NCBI RefSeq assembly: GCF_014647375.1
Contig: NZ_BMPB01000014.1
Location: 1-64,000 of the forward strand
Source of the DNA: Parabacteroides faecis
GTDB taxonomy: Bacteria; Bacteroidota; Bacteroidia; Bacteroidales; Tannerellaceae
Direction: 5' to 3'
Length of the DNA: 64,000 nt
The notes under the pieces are model-generated. The model did no database searches and had not been told where the DNA came from. It saw only the letters and a list, made by a program, of their open reading frames with translations. This document shows, piece after piece, positions 36,315 to 46,080 of this stretch (its first letter is position 1; the number at the start of each line of letters is the position of its first letter). Made by a program: the position numbers and the translations under genes.

Positions 36315-37247
36315 ATGAAGTACTCATATTGCGGAAAAACCGGGATGAAAGTTCCCGTACTAAGTTTTGGAGCATCCTCCCTTGGAAGCGTATTTCACGA
36401 AACCCGTGAAGCGGAAAGTATCAAAGCTGTATTCACTGCCATTGAAAACGGGATGAACTTTATCGACGTTTCTCCTTATTATGGGCATTACAAGGCGGAG
36501 ACAGTATTAGGAAAAGCGTTGAAAGATATTCCGCACGACCATTTCCTGCTGTCGACTAAAGTAGGGCGTTACGGTAAAGACGGTGTGAACACCTGGGATT
36601 ATTCTGCCCGGCGGGCCACCGAAAGCATTTACGAAAGTATGGAACGCCTGCACTTGGACTACATAGACCTGATTAACGTTCACGACATCGAATTTGCCGA
36701 CCTCAACCAGGTGGTAAACGAAACATTACCCGCATTGGTGGAGCTACGTGAAAAAGGGATAGTGAAACACGTCGGTATCACCGACCTGCAACTGGAAAAC
36801 CTGCAATGGGTAGTCGACCGTGTGCCGGAAGGAACGGTAGAGACTATACTCAATTTCTGCCACTATTGCCTGAACGACGATAAGTTGGCCGACTATTTCG
36901 ATTATTTCGAATCGAAACAGATCGGCATCATCAATGCCTCCCCCCTTTCCATGGGATTATTGTCACAACGGGGTGTTCCCGACTGGCATCCGGCACCGGC
37001 GGCATTGGTTAAAGCCTGCCAAAAAGCGGTGCAGCACTGCGCTTCAAAAGGTTATCCGATTGAAAAGCTGGCCATGCAATACTCCGTAAGCAATCCGAGA
37101 ATCGCAACAACCCTGTTCAGTTCGGCAAACCCGGATAACGTCCGGAAAAACATCCAATATATAGAAGAACCGATCGACTGGGAGCTGGTTCACGAAGTAC
37201 AGGAGATTATCGGCGACCAGAAACGTATAAGCTGGAGTAACTCATGA
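36315..37247 (+). CDS. aldo/keto reductase, probable L-galactose dehydrogenase
   Basis: A 310-residue NAD(P)-dependent aldo/keto reductase. The catalytic tetrad is visible: Asp51, Tyr56 (DVSPYYG), Lys82 (STKVGRYG) and His123 (NVHDIEF). Several stretches are strikingly like plant L-galactose dehydrogenase as I remember it: GASSLGSVF, HDIEFADLNQVVNET, DRVPEGTVETIL and SPLSMGLLSQRGVPDWHPAP. It would oxidise L-galactose at C1 to L-galactono-lactone; L-fucose (6-deoxy-L-galactose) is a possible second substrate. It is the first gene of the operon and overlaps the lactonase gene by four bases, which couples the dehydrogenase to the enzyme that opens its product. The substrate assignment is inference from similarity and context. 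Confidence 0.85.
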   Translation: MKYSYCGKTGMKVPVLSFGASSLGSVFHETREAESIKAVFTAIENGMNFIDVSPYYGHYKAETVLGKALKDIPHDHFLLSTKVGRYGKDGVNTWDYSARRATESIYESMERLHLDYIDLINVHDIEFADLNQVVNETLPALVELREKGIVKHVGITDLQLENLQWVVDRVPEGTVETILNFCHYCLNDDKLADYFDYFESKQIGIINASPLSMGLLSQRGVPDWHPAPAALVKACQKAVQHCASKGYPIEKLAMQYSVSNPRIATTLFSSANPDNVRKNIQYIEEPIDWELVHEVQEIIGDQKRISWSNS

Positions 37248-38167
37248 ACAGAAAGATTATAGATGCCCATTCGCATCTTTGGCTTCAACAGGACACTGTA
37301 GTCGATGGAATGCCGGTACGGACACTTGCCAACGGACGTTCACTCTTCATGGGCGAAATACGGCAGATGATCCCTCCCTTTATCATCGACGGCAGGAATA
37401 CGGCGGAAATATTTCTGTCGAACATGGACTATGCACAGGTTTCGGCTGCCGTTATTACACAAGAGTTTATCGACGGCATGCAAAATGATTATTTACTGGA
37501 GGTTGCCAATCGGTATCCCGACCGGTTCTTTGTTTGCGGCCTCTGCGAATTTCGTCGCCCCGGCTATGCTGCACAGGCACGTGAACTGGCAGCACGCGGG
37601 TTCAGGGCAATCAAGATTCCGGCACAGCGCCTCCTGCTTAAAGAAGGACGAATCTACCTGAATAGTGACGAAATGATGGAAATGTTTCGTTTTATGGAAA
37701 ACAACGATATGATCCTCTCCATCGACCTGGCTGATGGTGACAGCCAGACCGGTGAACTGGAAGAGGTGATACAGGAATGCCCCGGATTAAAAATTGCGAT
37801 CGGACATTTCGGTATGGTTACCCGGCCGAACTGGTTGGCGCAGATCAGCCTGGCCCGCTACCCGAACGTCCGTATCGAATCCGGCGGTATTACCTGGTTG
37901 TTCAACGACGAATTTTATCCTTTCCCCGGCGCCGTTAAAGCGATACGCGAAGCTGCTGATCGGATAGGTATGGATAAACTGATGTGGGGATCCGACTATC
38001 CCCGCACGATCACGGCTATTACTTACAGGATGTCGTACGATTTTATCCTGAAAACCAATGAACTGTCTGAATCGGAGAAAGACCGCTTCCTGGGAGAAAA
38101 TGCCGCCTCTTTCTACGGATTCAGAGAACTTATCGAATTACCTTATATCAAAAATATGTCCGAATGA
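37244..38167 (+). CDS. amidohydrolase family sugar lactonase
   Basis: A 307-residue amidohydrolase_2 (COG3618-type) TIM-barrel protein. The metal-binding start DAHSHLW (7-13, His9 and His11) and the late Asp in MWGSDYPR (about 247-254) are present, with IGHFGM near 186. Members of this group open sugar-acid lactones, for example L-fucono- or L-rhamnono-lactone. Here it would hydrolyse L-galactono-lactone from the preceding dehydrogenase to L-galactonate. The ATGA overlap with the upstream gene suggests translational coupling. Confidence 0.85.
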   Translation: MNRKIIDAHSHLWLQQDTVVDGMPVRTLANGRSLFMGEIRQMIPPFIIDGRNTAEIFLSNMDYAQVSAAVITQEFIDGMQNDYLLEVANRYPDRFFVCGLCEFRRPGYAAQARELAARGFRAIKIPAQRLLLKEGRIYLNSDEMMEMFRFMENNDMILSIDLADGDSQTGELEEVIQECPGLKIAIGHFGMVTRPNWLAQISLARYPNVRIESGGITWLFNDEFYPFPGAVKAIREAADRIGMDKLMWGSDYPRTITAITYRMSYDFILKTNELSESEKDRFLGENAASFYGFRELIELPYIKNMSE

Positions 38168-38189
38168 ACACACCCTAATACGATATATT

Positions 38190-39440
38190 ATGAAACAAAG
38201 AAATTACGCATTGCCTCTGGCTCTGATATTCAGCCTTTTCTTCTTGTGGGCGATCAGCAGCAACCTGCTGCCGACCATGATCCGGCAGCTGATGAAAACC
38301 TGCGAACTGAACCCGTTCGAGGCGTCATTTACCGAAACGGCTTACTGGCTGGCTTACTTCATCTTCCCGATCCCGATCGCCATGTTCATGAAACGTTACA
38401 GCTACAAGGCAGGAATCGTTTTCGGACTGCTTCTGGCTGCTTTCGGAGGATTACTGTTCTTCCCGGCCGCCATATTAAAGGAATACTGGGCCTATCTAAG
38501 TATCTTCTTCATCATCGCAACAGGTATGTGTTTTCTGGAAACGGCAGCCAACCCATATGTAACGGTACTGGGAAATCCGGAAACGGCCCCCAGACGGTTA
38601 AACCTGGCACAGTCGTTCAATGGATTAGGAGCCTTTATCTCTGCCATGTTCCTCAGCAAACTGGTTTTAAGCGGAAATCATTACACCCGCGAAACCCTCC
38701 CTATCGATTATCCCGGCGGTTGGAATGCTTACATTCAATTTGAGACGGACTCGATGAAACAGCCTTACCTTATATTAGCACTTTTATTACTGATCATTGC
38801 AGTTGTTTTCATTGTCTCGAAACTCCCCCGTATACAGGATGAGGAGCATCAAGGGGAGAAAGAGGGAAAACTAATCGACTTCGGCGTACTGAAACGCTCG
38901 CATCTGCGCTGGGGAGTAATCGCACAATTCTTTTATAACGGAGGACAGACAGCGATCAACAGTCTTTTTCTGGTTTACTGCTGTAGTTATGCGGGATTAT
39001 CGGAGTCGGTTGCTACTACTTTTTTCGGCCTGTATATGCTGGCTTTCCTGCTGGGACGGTGGATCGGCACCCTGTTGATGGTCCGCTTCCGGCCACAGGA
39101 TATGTTACTGGTTTATGCACTACTCAATGTCATACTTTGCGGAGTGATCGCTTTATGTGGCGGCATGGTCGGATTATACGCGATGCTGGCCGTATCGTTT
39201 TTTATGTCGATCATGTATCCGACACAGTTCTCACTGGCTTTGAAAGGGCTGGGCGATAATACCAAGAGCGGTTCGGCTTTCCTGGTGATGGCAATTGTCG
39301 GAAATGCCTGTCTGCCGCAGTTGACAGCTTATGTGATGCATCATTTCGAAGCAGTCTATTATATCGCTTATCTGATTCCGCTGGTTTGCTTTCTTTTCTG
39401 TGCCTACTACGGATGGAAAGGCTATAAAGTTGTCGATTAA
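38190..39440 (+). CDS. MFS sugar:proton symporter, FucP-like
   Basis: A 416-residue, 12-helix carrier of the FucP group (FSLFFLWAISSNLLPTMIRQ at about 14-33; FLETAANPYVTVLGNPE near 120; LAQSFNGLGA near 142). FucP carriers import L-fucose and, in E. coli, also L-galactose, fitting the operon. The ATG at 38190 removes an implausible 44-residue upstream extension that overlaps the lactonase gene in another frame. It lies 22 bases after the lactonase gene and 25 before the alcohol dehydrogenase gene. Confidence 0.9.
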   Translation: MKQRNYALPLALIFSLFFLWAISSNLLPTMIRQLMKTCELNPFEASFTETAYWLAYFIFPIPIAMFMKRYSYKAGIVFGLLLAAFGGLLFFPAAILKEYWAYLSIFFIIATGMCFLETAANPYVTVLGNPETAPRRLNLAQSFNGLGAFISAMFLSKLVLSGNHYTRETLPIDYPGGWNAYIQFETDSMKQPYLILALLLLIIAVVFIVSKLPRIQDEEHQGEKEGKLIDFGVLKRSHLRWGVIAQFFYNGGQTAINSLFLVYCCSYAGLSESVATTFFGLYMLAFLLGRWIGTLLMVRFRPQDMLLVYALLNVILCGVIALCGGMVGLYAMLAVSFFMSIMYPTQFSLALKGLGDNTKSGSAFLVMAIVGNACLPQLTAYVMHHFEAVYYIAYLIPLVCFLFCAYYGWKGYKVVD

Positions 39441-39465
39441 TTTATAATATATATATATAATGTAT

Positions 39466-40482
39466 ATGAAAGCAATACAAATTCCCGCTCCCGCAGCATT
39501 ACAGGTAGTCGACATACCGAAGCCGGAGGCAAAGAGCGGTGAAGTCCTCCTGAAAATTAAATTTGTTGGTTTTTGCGGCTCCGACCTGAACACCTTCCTG
39601 GGACGTAACCCGATGGTAAAGCTTCCGGTCATTCCCGGTCACGAGGTCGGAGCAGTGATCGAAAGTGTAGGTCCCGGGGTTCCTGGCGGATTCGAACCGG
39701 GCATGAGCGTGACAGTCAATCCTTACACGAATTGCGGAAAATGTGCTGCCTGCCGCAACGGACGGGTAAATGCCTGCGAGCACAACGAGACTTTCGGCGT
39801 ACAACGTAATGGGGCCATGGGAGAATATCTTGCACTACCCTGGCAGAAGGTCATTCCGGCTCCCGGTATTTCACCCCGCGACTGTGCCCTGATCGAACCG
39901 ATGAGCGTAGGATTTCATGCAGTCTCACGCGGACAGGTCACCGACATCGATACCGTGCTGGTCATCGGCTGTGGCATGATCGGTTGCGGGGCAATCGTGC
40001 GTGCTGCTTTAAGGGGAGCGACAGTGATTGCCATGGACCTGGACGATGAGAAGCTGGAACTAGCCAAACGTATCGGTGCCCGTTACACCATCAATTCACA
40101 GACAGAAAATATACATGAACGTTTGCTGGAAATAACAGAGGGGCTGGGACCAGATGTAGTCATCGAAGCTGTAGGCAGTCCTGCTACTTATATAATGGCT
40201 GTAAATGAAGTCGCTTTTACCGGACGAGTAGTATGTATCGGCTATGCTAAAAGCGAAGTAACCTTTCAGACTAAATATTTTGTACAGAAAGAATTGGATA
40301 TCCGGGGTTCACGCAACGCACTACCGGAAGATTTCAGGGCTGTAGTCCGCTATCTTCAGCAAGACAGTTGTCCACGGGAGGATTTGATATCTCAAATAGT
40401 AACACCGGAAGAGGCCTTTGCCGCCATGCAGAAATGGAGTGCCGACCCGGGTAAAATATTTCGTATTCTTGTAAAGTTCTGA
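39466..40482 (+). CDS. zinc-dependent alcohol dehydrogenase, probable L-galactonate 5-dehydrogenase
   Basis: A 338-residue medium-chain dehydrogenase. The catalytic zinc site is GFCGSD (Cys37) with GHE (His59, Glu60); the structural zinc site is Cys90, Cys93, Cys96 and Cys104; the NAD loop is IGCGMIGCG (about 167-175). The segment RGSRNALPEDF near the C-terminus closely matches GSRNATPEDF of E. coli L-galactonate dehydrogenase YjjN (LgoD) as I remember it. In this operon it would convert L-galactonate to D-tagaturonate, the substrate of the downstream UxaB. Another polyol or sugar-acid substrate is possible. The second ATG (39466) is used because it gives the conserved MKAIQI start; 39460 is two codons longer. 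Confidence 0.83.
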   Translation: MKAIQIPAPAALQVVDIPKPEAKSGEVLLKIKFVGFCGSDLNTFLGRNPMVKLPVIPGHEVGAVIESVGPGVPGGFEPGMSVTVNPYTNCGKCAACRNGRVNACEHNETFGVQRNGAMGEYLALPWQKVIPAPGISPRDCALIEPMSVGFHAVSRGQVTDIDTVLVIGCGMIGCGAIVRAALRGATVIAMDLDDEKLELAKRIGARYTINSQTENIHERLLEITEGLGPDVVIEAVGSPATYIMAVNEVAFTGRVVCIGYAKSEVTFQTKYFVQKELDIRGSRNALPEDFRAVVRYLQQDSCPREDLISQIVTPEEAFAAMQKWSADPGKIFRILVKF

Positions 40483-40499
40483 CATATTAAAAAAATAAT

Positions 40500-40507
40500 T
40501 ACCTTCG
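40500..40507 (+). promoter_or_regulatory. possible internal promoter before the esterase gene
   Basis: TACCTTCG, one base from TAnnTTTG, lies in the 125-base gap between the dehydrogenase and esterase genes, the widest gap of the operon. The esterase, uxaB and uxaA could therefore have a second promoter. The evidence is weak. Confidence 0.3.
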
Positions 40508-40607
40508 CGGAATTACAATTTGATATGAAAAAAACTTTGTTGTAAAAGTTATGTAAAGGCTTTTACCATATTTGACAGATATAAATCAAGAATCGAGATA
40601 AGTTACA

Positions 40608-43127
40608 ATGAAAAAGCTAATCAATCTAATCGTATTATTTCTGATCGTCAGCCTGAACGGCTGGGCGCAGGAAGCCGCTGAAGTAATTCGGGTGGCATGT
40701 GTAGGAAACAGTATTACATTCGGAGCCGGGATAGCCAACCGCGACCGCGACAGTTATCCGTCAGTACTCGGACAAATGCTCGGGAAAGACTATGAGGTAC
40801 GCAACTTCGGTTTCAGTGCCCGTACCATGCTAATGAAAGGAGATTATCCTTACATGAAGGAACAAATGTTCAAAGACGCCCTCAGTTATAATCCCGACAT
40901 CGTTGTGATCAAACTGGGAACAAACGACTCCAAATCATTCAACTGGAAATACAAGGCCGGACTTCCCGGAGATATCCAGACAATGATCAATGCGTTTAAG
41001 GCAATCCCTTCAAAACCGAAAATCTATCTCTGTTACCCTCCCAAAGCCTATGTCAGCAATGCGAGTATCAATGACAGTATCATTGCTGCCGGTGTTATTC
41101 CTGTGATCGAACAGGTGGCGAAAAGAAATAAACTACCGATCATTGATTTGCATACGGCATTAAATGGCATGCAGGAACATTTTCCGGATAATGTCCATCC
41201 CGATCCAACCGGTGCACATAAAATTGCCGCAACCGTTTACAAAGCGATCACGGGTAAAGATACATCTCATCAGATGCAGGCTTTCCCCGGGCTCAAGAGC
41301 GAATGGAACGGATGCGACCGCTATGATTTCCGGTTTAAAGGACGTGATGCGATCGTAGTAGTGCCTAAACAGGCTGCCAAAGGTAACCCGTGGATATGGC
41401 GTCCGGCTTTCTTCAACGCATTTCCCAGTGTAGACAAAGCTTTGCTGGAAAAAGGATTTCATGTGGCCTATTATGATGTGACACATTGTTACGGAAACCC
41501 GCGTGCAGTGGCACTCGGTACAGAGTTTTATCAATATATGAAAGAATATTACGGACTTTCTCCGAAGGTAACTCTGGAAGGATTCAGCCGTGGCGGTTTA
41601 TATGCATTGAACTGGGCAAGTAAAAATACGGATAAAATCGCCTGCATTTATATAGATGCTCCGGTTTGTAACGTTTTCAGTTGGCCGGGAAGGAAAAATG
41701 CAGAGTTATGGAATGACCTGCTGAAAGAATGGAACCTGACAGACGAAGAAATGAATTCGTTCAAAGGCAACCCGGTCGATAACCTGGAACCGTTGGCAAA
41801 AGCCGGTATTCCAATCATCAGCGTTTGTGGAGATGCCGACAAAGTCGTTCCGTTCAAAGAGAATATGGACATAGTACGTTCTCGTTACCTGGCACTGGGC
41901 GGTCCGGTAGAAGTGATCATCAAACCGGGAGTAGACCATCACCCACATAGCCTGGAAAATCCGGAACCGGTCGTGGACTTCATTCTCCGCCATCAGCCGG
42001 AATATGAGAAATATCTGCATTACAACGTGCGCGGCAGCCTGCAGAACTCGTTTGTCAAGTTTGAGAAAGAACGTAAAGCACGTGTTGCATTCCTGGGCGG
42101 TTCCATCACAGAGATGAACGGCTGGAAGAATATGATCGAAAAACAACTGCAACAACGTTTCCCTTATACGACCTTCGAGTTTGTGGAGGCCGGAATCGGT
42201 TCTACCGGAACCACACCGGGATCTTTCCGCCTGCAAAACGATATTCTGTCAAAAGGAAAGATCGATCTGCTGTTCGTTGAAGCGGCCGTGAATGACCATA
42301 CAAACCATTTCACCCCGTTAGAACAGGTACGCGGAATGGAAGGCGAAGTGCGCCATGCTTTACTAAGCAATCCGGAAATGGATATCGTTATGTTGCATTT
42401 CATCTATGACCCGTTTATCCCGATGGTTGCAAAAAAACAGCAACCGGACGTAATATTGAATCACGAACGGGTGGCAAACCACTATCTGATCCCGTCTGTC
42501 AACCTTGTTCAGGAAATAGGCGAACGGATGCAGGACGGCGAATTTACCTGGGAACAGTTCGGCGGAACCCACCCGCTGCCGTTCGGACATAAATTCTATG
42601 CAGCGGCAATCAACCACCTGTTCGATACGATGTGGAAAGGGATCACTCCTGACATGCCGGTCGTAGCCCATGAAATACCGGAACAACCGCTCGACGCATA
42701 CAGTTATTACGGTGGCGACTTCATCGACCTGAAAGAGGCCAAACTGAATAAAGGCTGGAAATACGTTCCTTCCTGGCGTGCGGATAATACGTATGAAAAG
42801 AGAAGAGGTTTCGTAGATATCCCCATGCTGGAGGCAACCCGTCCGGGTGATAAGCTGACGCTCGACTTCACCGGAAAAGCGATCGGTATCTTCTGTACCC
42901 CCGGTCCGACAGCAGGTATCCTTGAATACAGCATCGACGGTGCCCCATTCAAAAAACTCGATACATTTACCGAATGGAGTAAATATCTTTATATCCCCTG
43001 GGTATATATGCTGGAAACAGAATTAGACGATACAGCTCATAAACTGGTACTTCGTATCTCTAAAGAAAAGAATCCCGATTCTTTAGGAACGGAATGCCAG
43101 ATACGGAATTTCGTCGTAAACAGATAA
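40608..43127 (+). CDS. three-domain exported esterase: SGNH, alpha/beta-hydrolase, SGNH
   Basis: An 839-residue exported protein (signal MKKLINLIVLFLIVSLNGWA) with three hydrolase domains in one chain. The first SGNH domain (about 26-215) has GNSITFG (Ser36), GTND (104-107) and DNVHP (Asp194, His197). The alpha/beta-hydrolase (about 240-465) has GFSRGG (Ser327), an acidic CGDAD near 409 and HHPH near 444-447. The second SGNH domain (about 490-675) has GGSITE (Ser499), VNDHTNH (561-567) and GGTHP (His655). A beta-sandwich tail (about 695-839) follows. All three sites look complete. Likely role: removing acetyl or other ester groups from a glycan whose sugar feeds this operon. It lies eight bases before uxaB. 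Confidence 0.87.
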   Translation: MKKLINLIVLFLIVSLNGWAQEAAEVIRVACVGNSITFGAGIANRDRDSYPSVLGQMLGKDYEVRNFGFSARTMLMKGDYPYMKEQMFKDALSYNPDIVVIKLGTNDSKSFNWKYKAGLPGDIQTMINAFKAIPSKPKIYLCYPPKAYVSNASINDSIIAAGVIPVIEQVAKRNKLPIIDLHTALNGMQEHFPDNVHPDPTGAHKIAATVYKAITGKDTSHQMQAFPGLKSEWNGCDRYDFRFKGRDAIVVVPKQAAKGNPWIWRPAFFNAFPSVDKALLEKGFHVAYYDVTHCYGNPRAVALGTEFYQYMKEYYGLSPKVTLEGFSRGGLYALNWASKNTDKIACIYIDAPVCNVFSWPGRKNAELWNDLLKEWNLTDEEMNSFKGNPVDNLEPLAKAGIPIISVCGDADKVVPFKENMDIVRSRYLALGGPVEVIIKPGVDHHPHSLENPEPVVDFILRHQPEYEKYLHYNVRGSLQNSFVKFEKERKARVAFLGGSITEMNGWKNMIEKQLQQRFPYTTFEFVEAGIGSTGTTPGSFRLQNDILSKGKIDLLFVEAAVNDHTNHFTPLEQVRGMEGEVRHALLSNPEMDIVMLHFIYDPFIPMVAKKQQPDVILNHERVANHYLIPSVNLVQEIGERMQDGEFTWEQFGGTHPLPFGHKFYAAAINHLFDTMWKGITPDMPVVAHEIPEQPLDAYSYYGGDFIDLKEAKLNKGWKYVPSWRADNTYEKRRGFVDIPMLEATRPGDKLTLDFTGKAIGIFCTPGPTAGILEYSIDGAPFKKLDTFTEWSKYLYIPWVYMLETELDDTAHKLVLRISKEKNPDSLGTECQIRNFVVNR

Positions 43128-43134
43128 AAACAAA

Positions 43135-44574
43135 ATGAAAGAATTAAACAGGCAGAACGTTCCGGTCACTACCCGGCCGGAACGTATCATACAGTTTGGA
43201 GAGGGTAATTTTCTCCGGGCATTCGTTGACTGGATCATCCGGAACATGAATACCCAAACGGATTTCAACAGTAGCGTTGTTGTTGTCCAGCCCATTGAAA
43301 AGGGAATGGTCGACATGCTGAACAAACAGGATAACCTGTATCATGTCAACCTGCAGGGATTGGACAAAGGAGAAACGATCAATAGCCTTGAACTGATCGA
43401 CGTGATCAGTCGTTCACTGAACCCTTACACCGATTTCGAAACATTCATTCAACTGGCTGAACAACCGGAGATGCGTTTCGTGATCTCCAACACAACGGAA
43501 GCAGGTATCGCTTTCGACCCATCCTGCAAACCGGATGATGCTCCTGCCTCTTCTTATCCCGGTAAACTGACACAATTGCTTTACCACCGTTTTAAAACAT
43601 TCAACGGAGATAAGAACAAAGGGTTGATCATCTTTCCCTGCGAACTGATCTTCCTGAACGGACACAAATTAAAAGAGACAATCTACCAATACATCGACCT
43701 CTGGCAATTGGGTGAAGACTTCAGAAATTGGTTTGAAGAAGCCTGTGGCGTTTATGCCACTTTAGTCGACCGTATCGTCCCCGGTTTCCCGCGAAAAGAG
43801 ATCGATGCTATCAAAGAGAAATTACAGTATAACGACAATCTGGTAGTACAAGCCGAAATATTCCACCTTTGGGTGATTGAAGCCCCACAGGAAATAGCCC
43901 AGGAATTTCCTGCAGACAAGGCCGGATTGAATGTGCTGTTCGTGCCTTCCGAAGCCCCTTATCACGAAAGAAAAGTGACCTTGCTGAACGGACCGCACAC
44001 CGTTCTCTCGCCTGTCGCTTTCCTTTCCGGAATTGACATCGTACGGGATGCTTGTCAGGATGATGTGATCGGAAAATATATACGGAAAGTGATGTTTGAG
44101 GAACTGATGGAAACACTGAACCTGTCTAAAACAGAATTGGAACAGTTTGCGAACGATGTACTGGACCGCTTCAATAACCCGTTTGTCAACCACCAGGTCA
44201 CTTCCATCATGCTGAACTCTTTTCCGAAATACCAGACACGCGACCTGCCCGGACTGAAAGAATATCTGAAACGCAAAGGTGTTTTGCCCGAAGGGCTTGT
44301 ACTGGGACTGGCGGCGATCCTCACCTATTACAAAGGCGGTAAACGTACAGATGGAACTGAGATTGTCCCCAACGATGATCCGAAAACGATAAGTCTGATA
44401 AAGGAACTTTGGGCAACTAACTCTACACGGACTGTGGCTGAAAACATTTTGGCAACAAAAGAAATCTGGGGCGAAGACCTCAACCGGATTCCCGGACTGA
44501 CAGAACGGGTTATTCATTACCTGAATGCGATTCAGGCAAAAGGTATGAGAGAAGTAGTAAAAGATATTCTCTGA
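43135..44574 (+). CDS. uxaB: tagaturonate reductase
   Basis: A 479-residue member of the mannitol dehydrogenase/UxaB family. The N-terminal Rossmann start RIIQFGEGNFLRAFVDWII (about 18-36) and the substrate-site helix around NGPHTVLSPVAFLSG (about 285-299) are characteristic of UxaB. It reduces D-tagaturonate to D-altronate with NADH. The product is used by the next gene, whose ATG overlaps the last base of this stop codon. In this operon tagaturonate could come both from galacturonate and from L-galactonate. I see no isomerase gene (uxaC) in the window. Confidence 0.94.
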   Translation: MKELNRQNVPVTTRPERIIQFGEGNFLRAFVDWIIRNMNTQTDFNSSVVVVQPIEKGMVDMLNKQDNLYHVNLQGLDKGETINSLELIDVISRSLNPYTDFETFIQLAEQPEMRFVISNTTEAGIAFDPSCKPDDAPASSYPGKLTQLLYHRFKTFNGDKNKGLIIFPCELIFLNGHKLKETIYQYIDLWQLGEDFRNWFEEACGVYATLVDRIVPGFPRKEIDAIKEKLQYNDNLVVQAEIFHLWVIEAPQEIAQEFPADKAGLNVLFVPSEAPYHERKVTLLNGPHTVLSPVAFLSGIDIVRDACQDDVIGKYIRKVMFEELMETLNLSKTELEQFANDVLDRFNNPFVNHQVTSIMLNSFPKYQTRDLPGLKEYLKRKGVLPEGLVLGLAAILTYYKGGKRTDGTEIVPNDDPKTISLIKELWATNSTRTVAENILATKEIWGEDLNRIPGLTERVIHYLNAIQAKGMREVVKDIL

Positions 44575-46061
44575 TGAAAAAGTATATCCAAATAAATCCG
44601 GCCGATAATGTCGTCGTAGCCATAGAACCACTATCGACCGGAGATCAGATAGCAGTGGGCGATCGCCCAGTCATTATCCGGGAAGATATCCCGGCAGGAC
44701 ACAAAGTGGCTTTGAAAGATTTTGTAACCGGCGATCATATTATTAAATATGGTTTCCCTATCGGACACGCCCGATCTGATATCCCTACCGGAACCTGGAT
44801 AAACGAGAAGAATATAAAAACAAATCTGGACGGGTTACAGGATTATACCTGGCAACCGCAGGATACAACATTGCATATTCCCGACAAAGGCTTAACTTTT
44901 AACGGCTACCTGCGTAAAAACGGCGAAGCTGGCATACGCAATGAGATATGGATCATCCCGACAGTCGGTTGCGTAAACGGCATTGTTAACCAGCTGGCAG
45001 AAGCTCTCCGACGAGAAACGGAAGGAAAAAACGTAGACGCGATCGTAGCTTTCCCGCATAATTACGGATGTTCCCAGCTAGGCGATGACCATGAGAATAC
45101 CCGCAAAATCCTCCGGAACATGGTAAAACATCCGAACGCCGGTGCTGTATTGGTCATCGGTCTGGGCTGTGAAAACAACCAACCGGATGCTTTTCGTGAG
45201 TTTCTGGGAGAATATGATACCGAACGCATTCGTTTCATGGTTTGCCAGAAGGTAAAGGATGAACACGAAGAAGGAATGAATATCCTGCGGGAATTATACA
45301 CAATCGCCTCAGCCGATAAACGGACAGCCATTCCCATGAGCGAACTGCGCGTCGGACTAAAATGCGGTGGTTCGGACGGCTTCTCCGGCATTACGGCCAA
45401 TCCGTTGCTGGGCGTATTCTCCGACTTCCTGGTTGCACAGGGAGGAACAACCGTTTTAACGGAAGTCCCGGAGATGTTCGGTGCGGAAACATTGTTGATG
45501 AACCGTTGCGCTACAGAAGAGTTATTCAATAAGACCGTCCGTCTGATTAACGATTTCAAAGCCTATTTTCTGGAGAACAAGCAGCCGGTCTACGAGAATC
45601 CCTCACCGGGAAATAAAGCCGGAGGGATCTCCACACTGGAAGAAAAGTCATTAGGATGCACGCAAAAGTCCGGCAAATCCGGAGTAAAAGATGTCCTCAT
45701 GTACGGAGACCGGCTAACCACCCGCGGACTGAACCTGTTAAGCGCCCCGGGCAACGACCTGGTAGCCAGCACTGCATTGGCAGCTTCCGGTTGCCACATG
45801 GTGCTCTTCACCACCGGACGGGGAACGCCTTTCGGAACCTTTATCCCTACTGTCAAGATATCGACAAACACCACTCTATCGGAAAACAAACCCGGCTGGA
45901 TTGACTTTAATGCCGGAACGTTAGTGGAAGGCGAATCAATGGAAACCCTCAGCGGACAGTTTATCCGATTCATACTGGAAGTTGCCGGAGGACGTTCCAT
46001 AAACAACGAAAGGAAAGGATACCGGGAAATTGCCATCTTCAAATCCGGAGTCACTCTCTAA
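44574..46061 (+). CDS. uxaA: altronate dehydratase
   Basis: A 495-residue full-length altronate dehydratase, with the N-terminal SAF domain (about 1-95, including GDRPVIIREDIPAGHKVAL) fused to the catalytic domain. Family motifs are GYLRKNGEAGIRNEIW, PHNYGCSQLGDDHENTR, LGCENNQPDAF and LKCGGSDGFSGITANP. It converts D-altronate to 2-keto-3-deoxy-D-gluconate, the exit point of the pathway encoded upstream. It is the last gene of the operon and is followed 20 bases later by a 22-bp phased array. Confidence 0.96.
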   Translation: MKKYIQINPADNVVVAIEPLSTGDQIAVGDRPVIIREDIPAGHKVALKDFVTGDHIIKYGFPIGHARSDIPTGTWINEKNIKTNLDGLQDYTWQPQDTTLHIPDKGLTFNGYLRKNGEAGIRNEIWIIPTVGCVNGIVNQLAEALRRETEGKNVDAIVAFPHNYGCSQLGDDHENTRKILRNMVKHPNAGAVLVIGLGCENNQPDAFREFLGEYDTERIRFMVCQKVKDEHEEGMNILRELYTIASADKRTAIPMSELRVGLKCGGSDGFSGITANPLLGVFSDFLVAQGGTTVLTEVPEMFGAETLLMNRCATEELFNKTVRLINDFKAYFLENKQPVYENPSPGNKAGGISTLEEKSLGCTQKSGKSGVKDVLMYGDRLTTRGLNLLSAPGNDLVASTALAASGCHMVLFTTGRGTPFGTFIPTVKISTNTTLSENKPGWIDFNAGTLVEGESMETLSGQFIRFILEVAGGRSINNERKGYREIAIFKSGVTL

Positions 46062-46080
46062 GCGGCTAGTTACAAAGAAG

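Noticed and set aside
43822-44631. 269-residue antisense frame within uxaB
   Set aside because: It lies entirely opposite uxaB and the start of uxaA, which have clear family motifs; the antisense translation resembles no protein I know.
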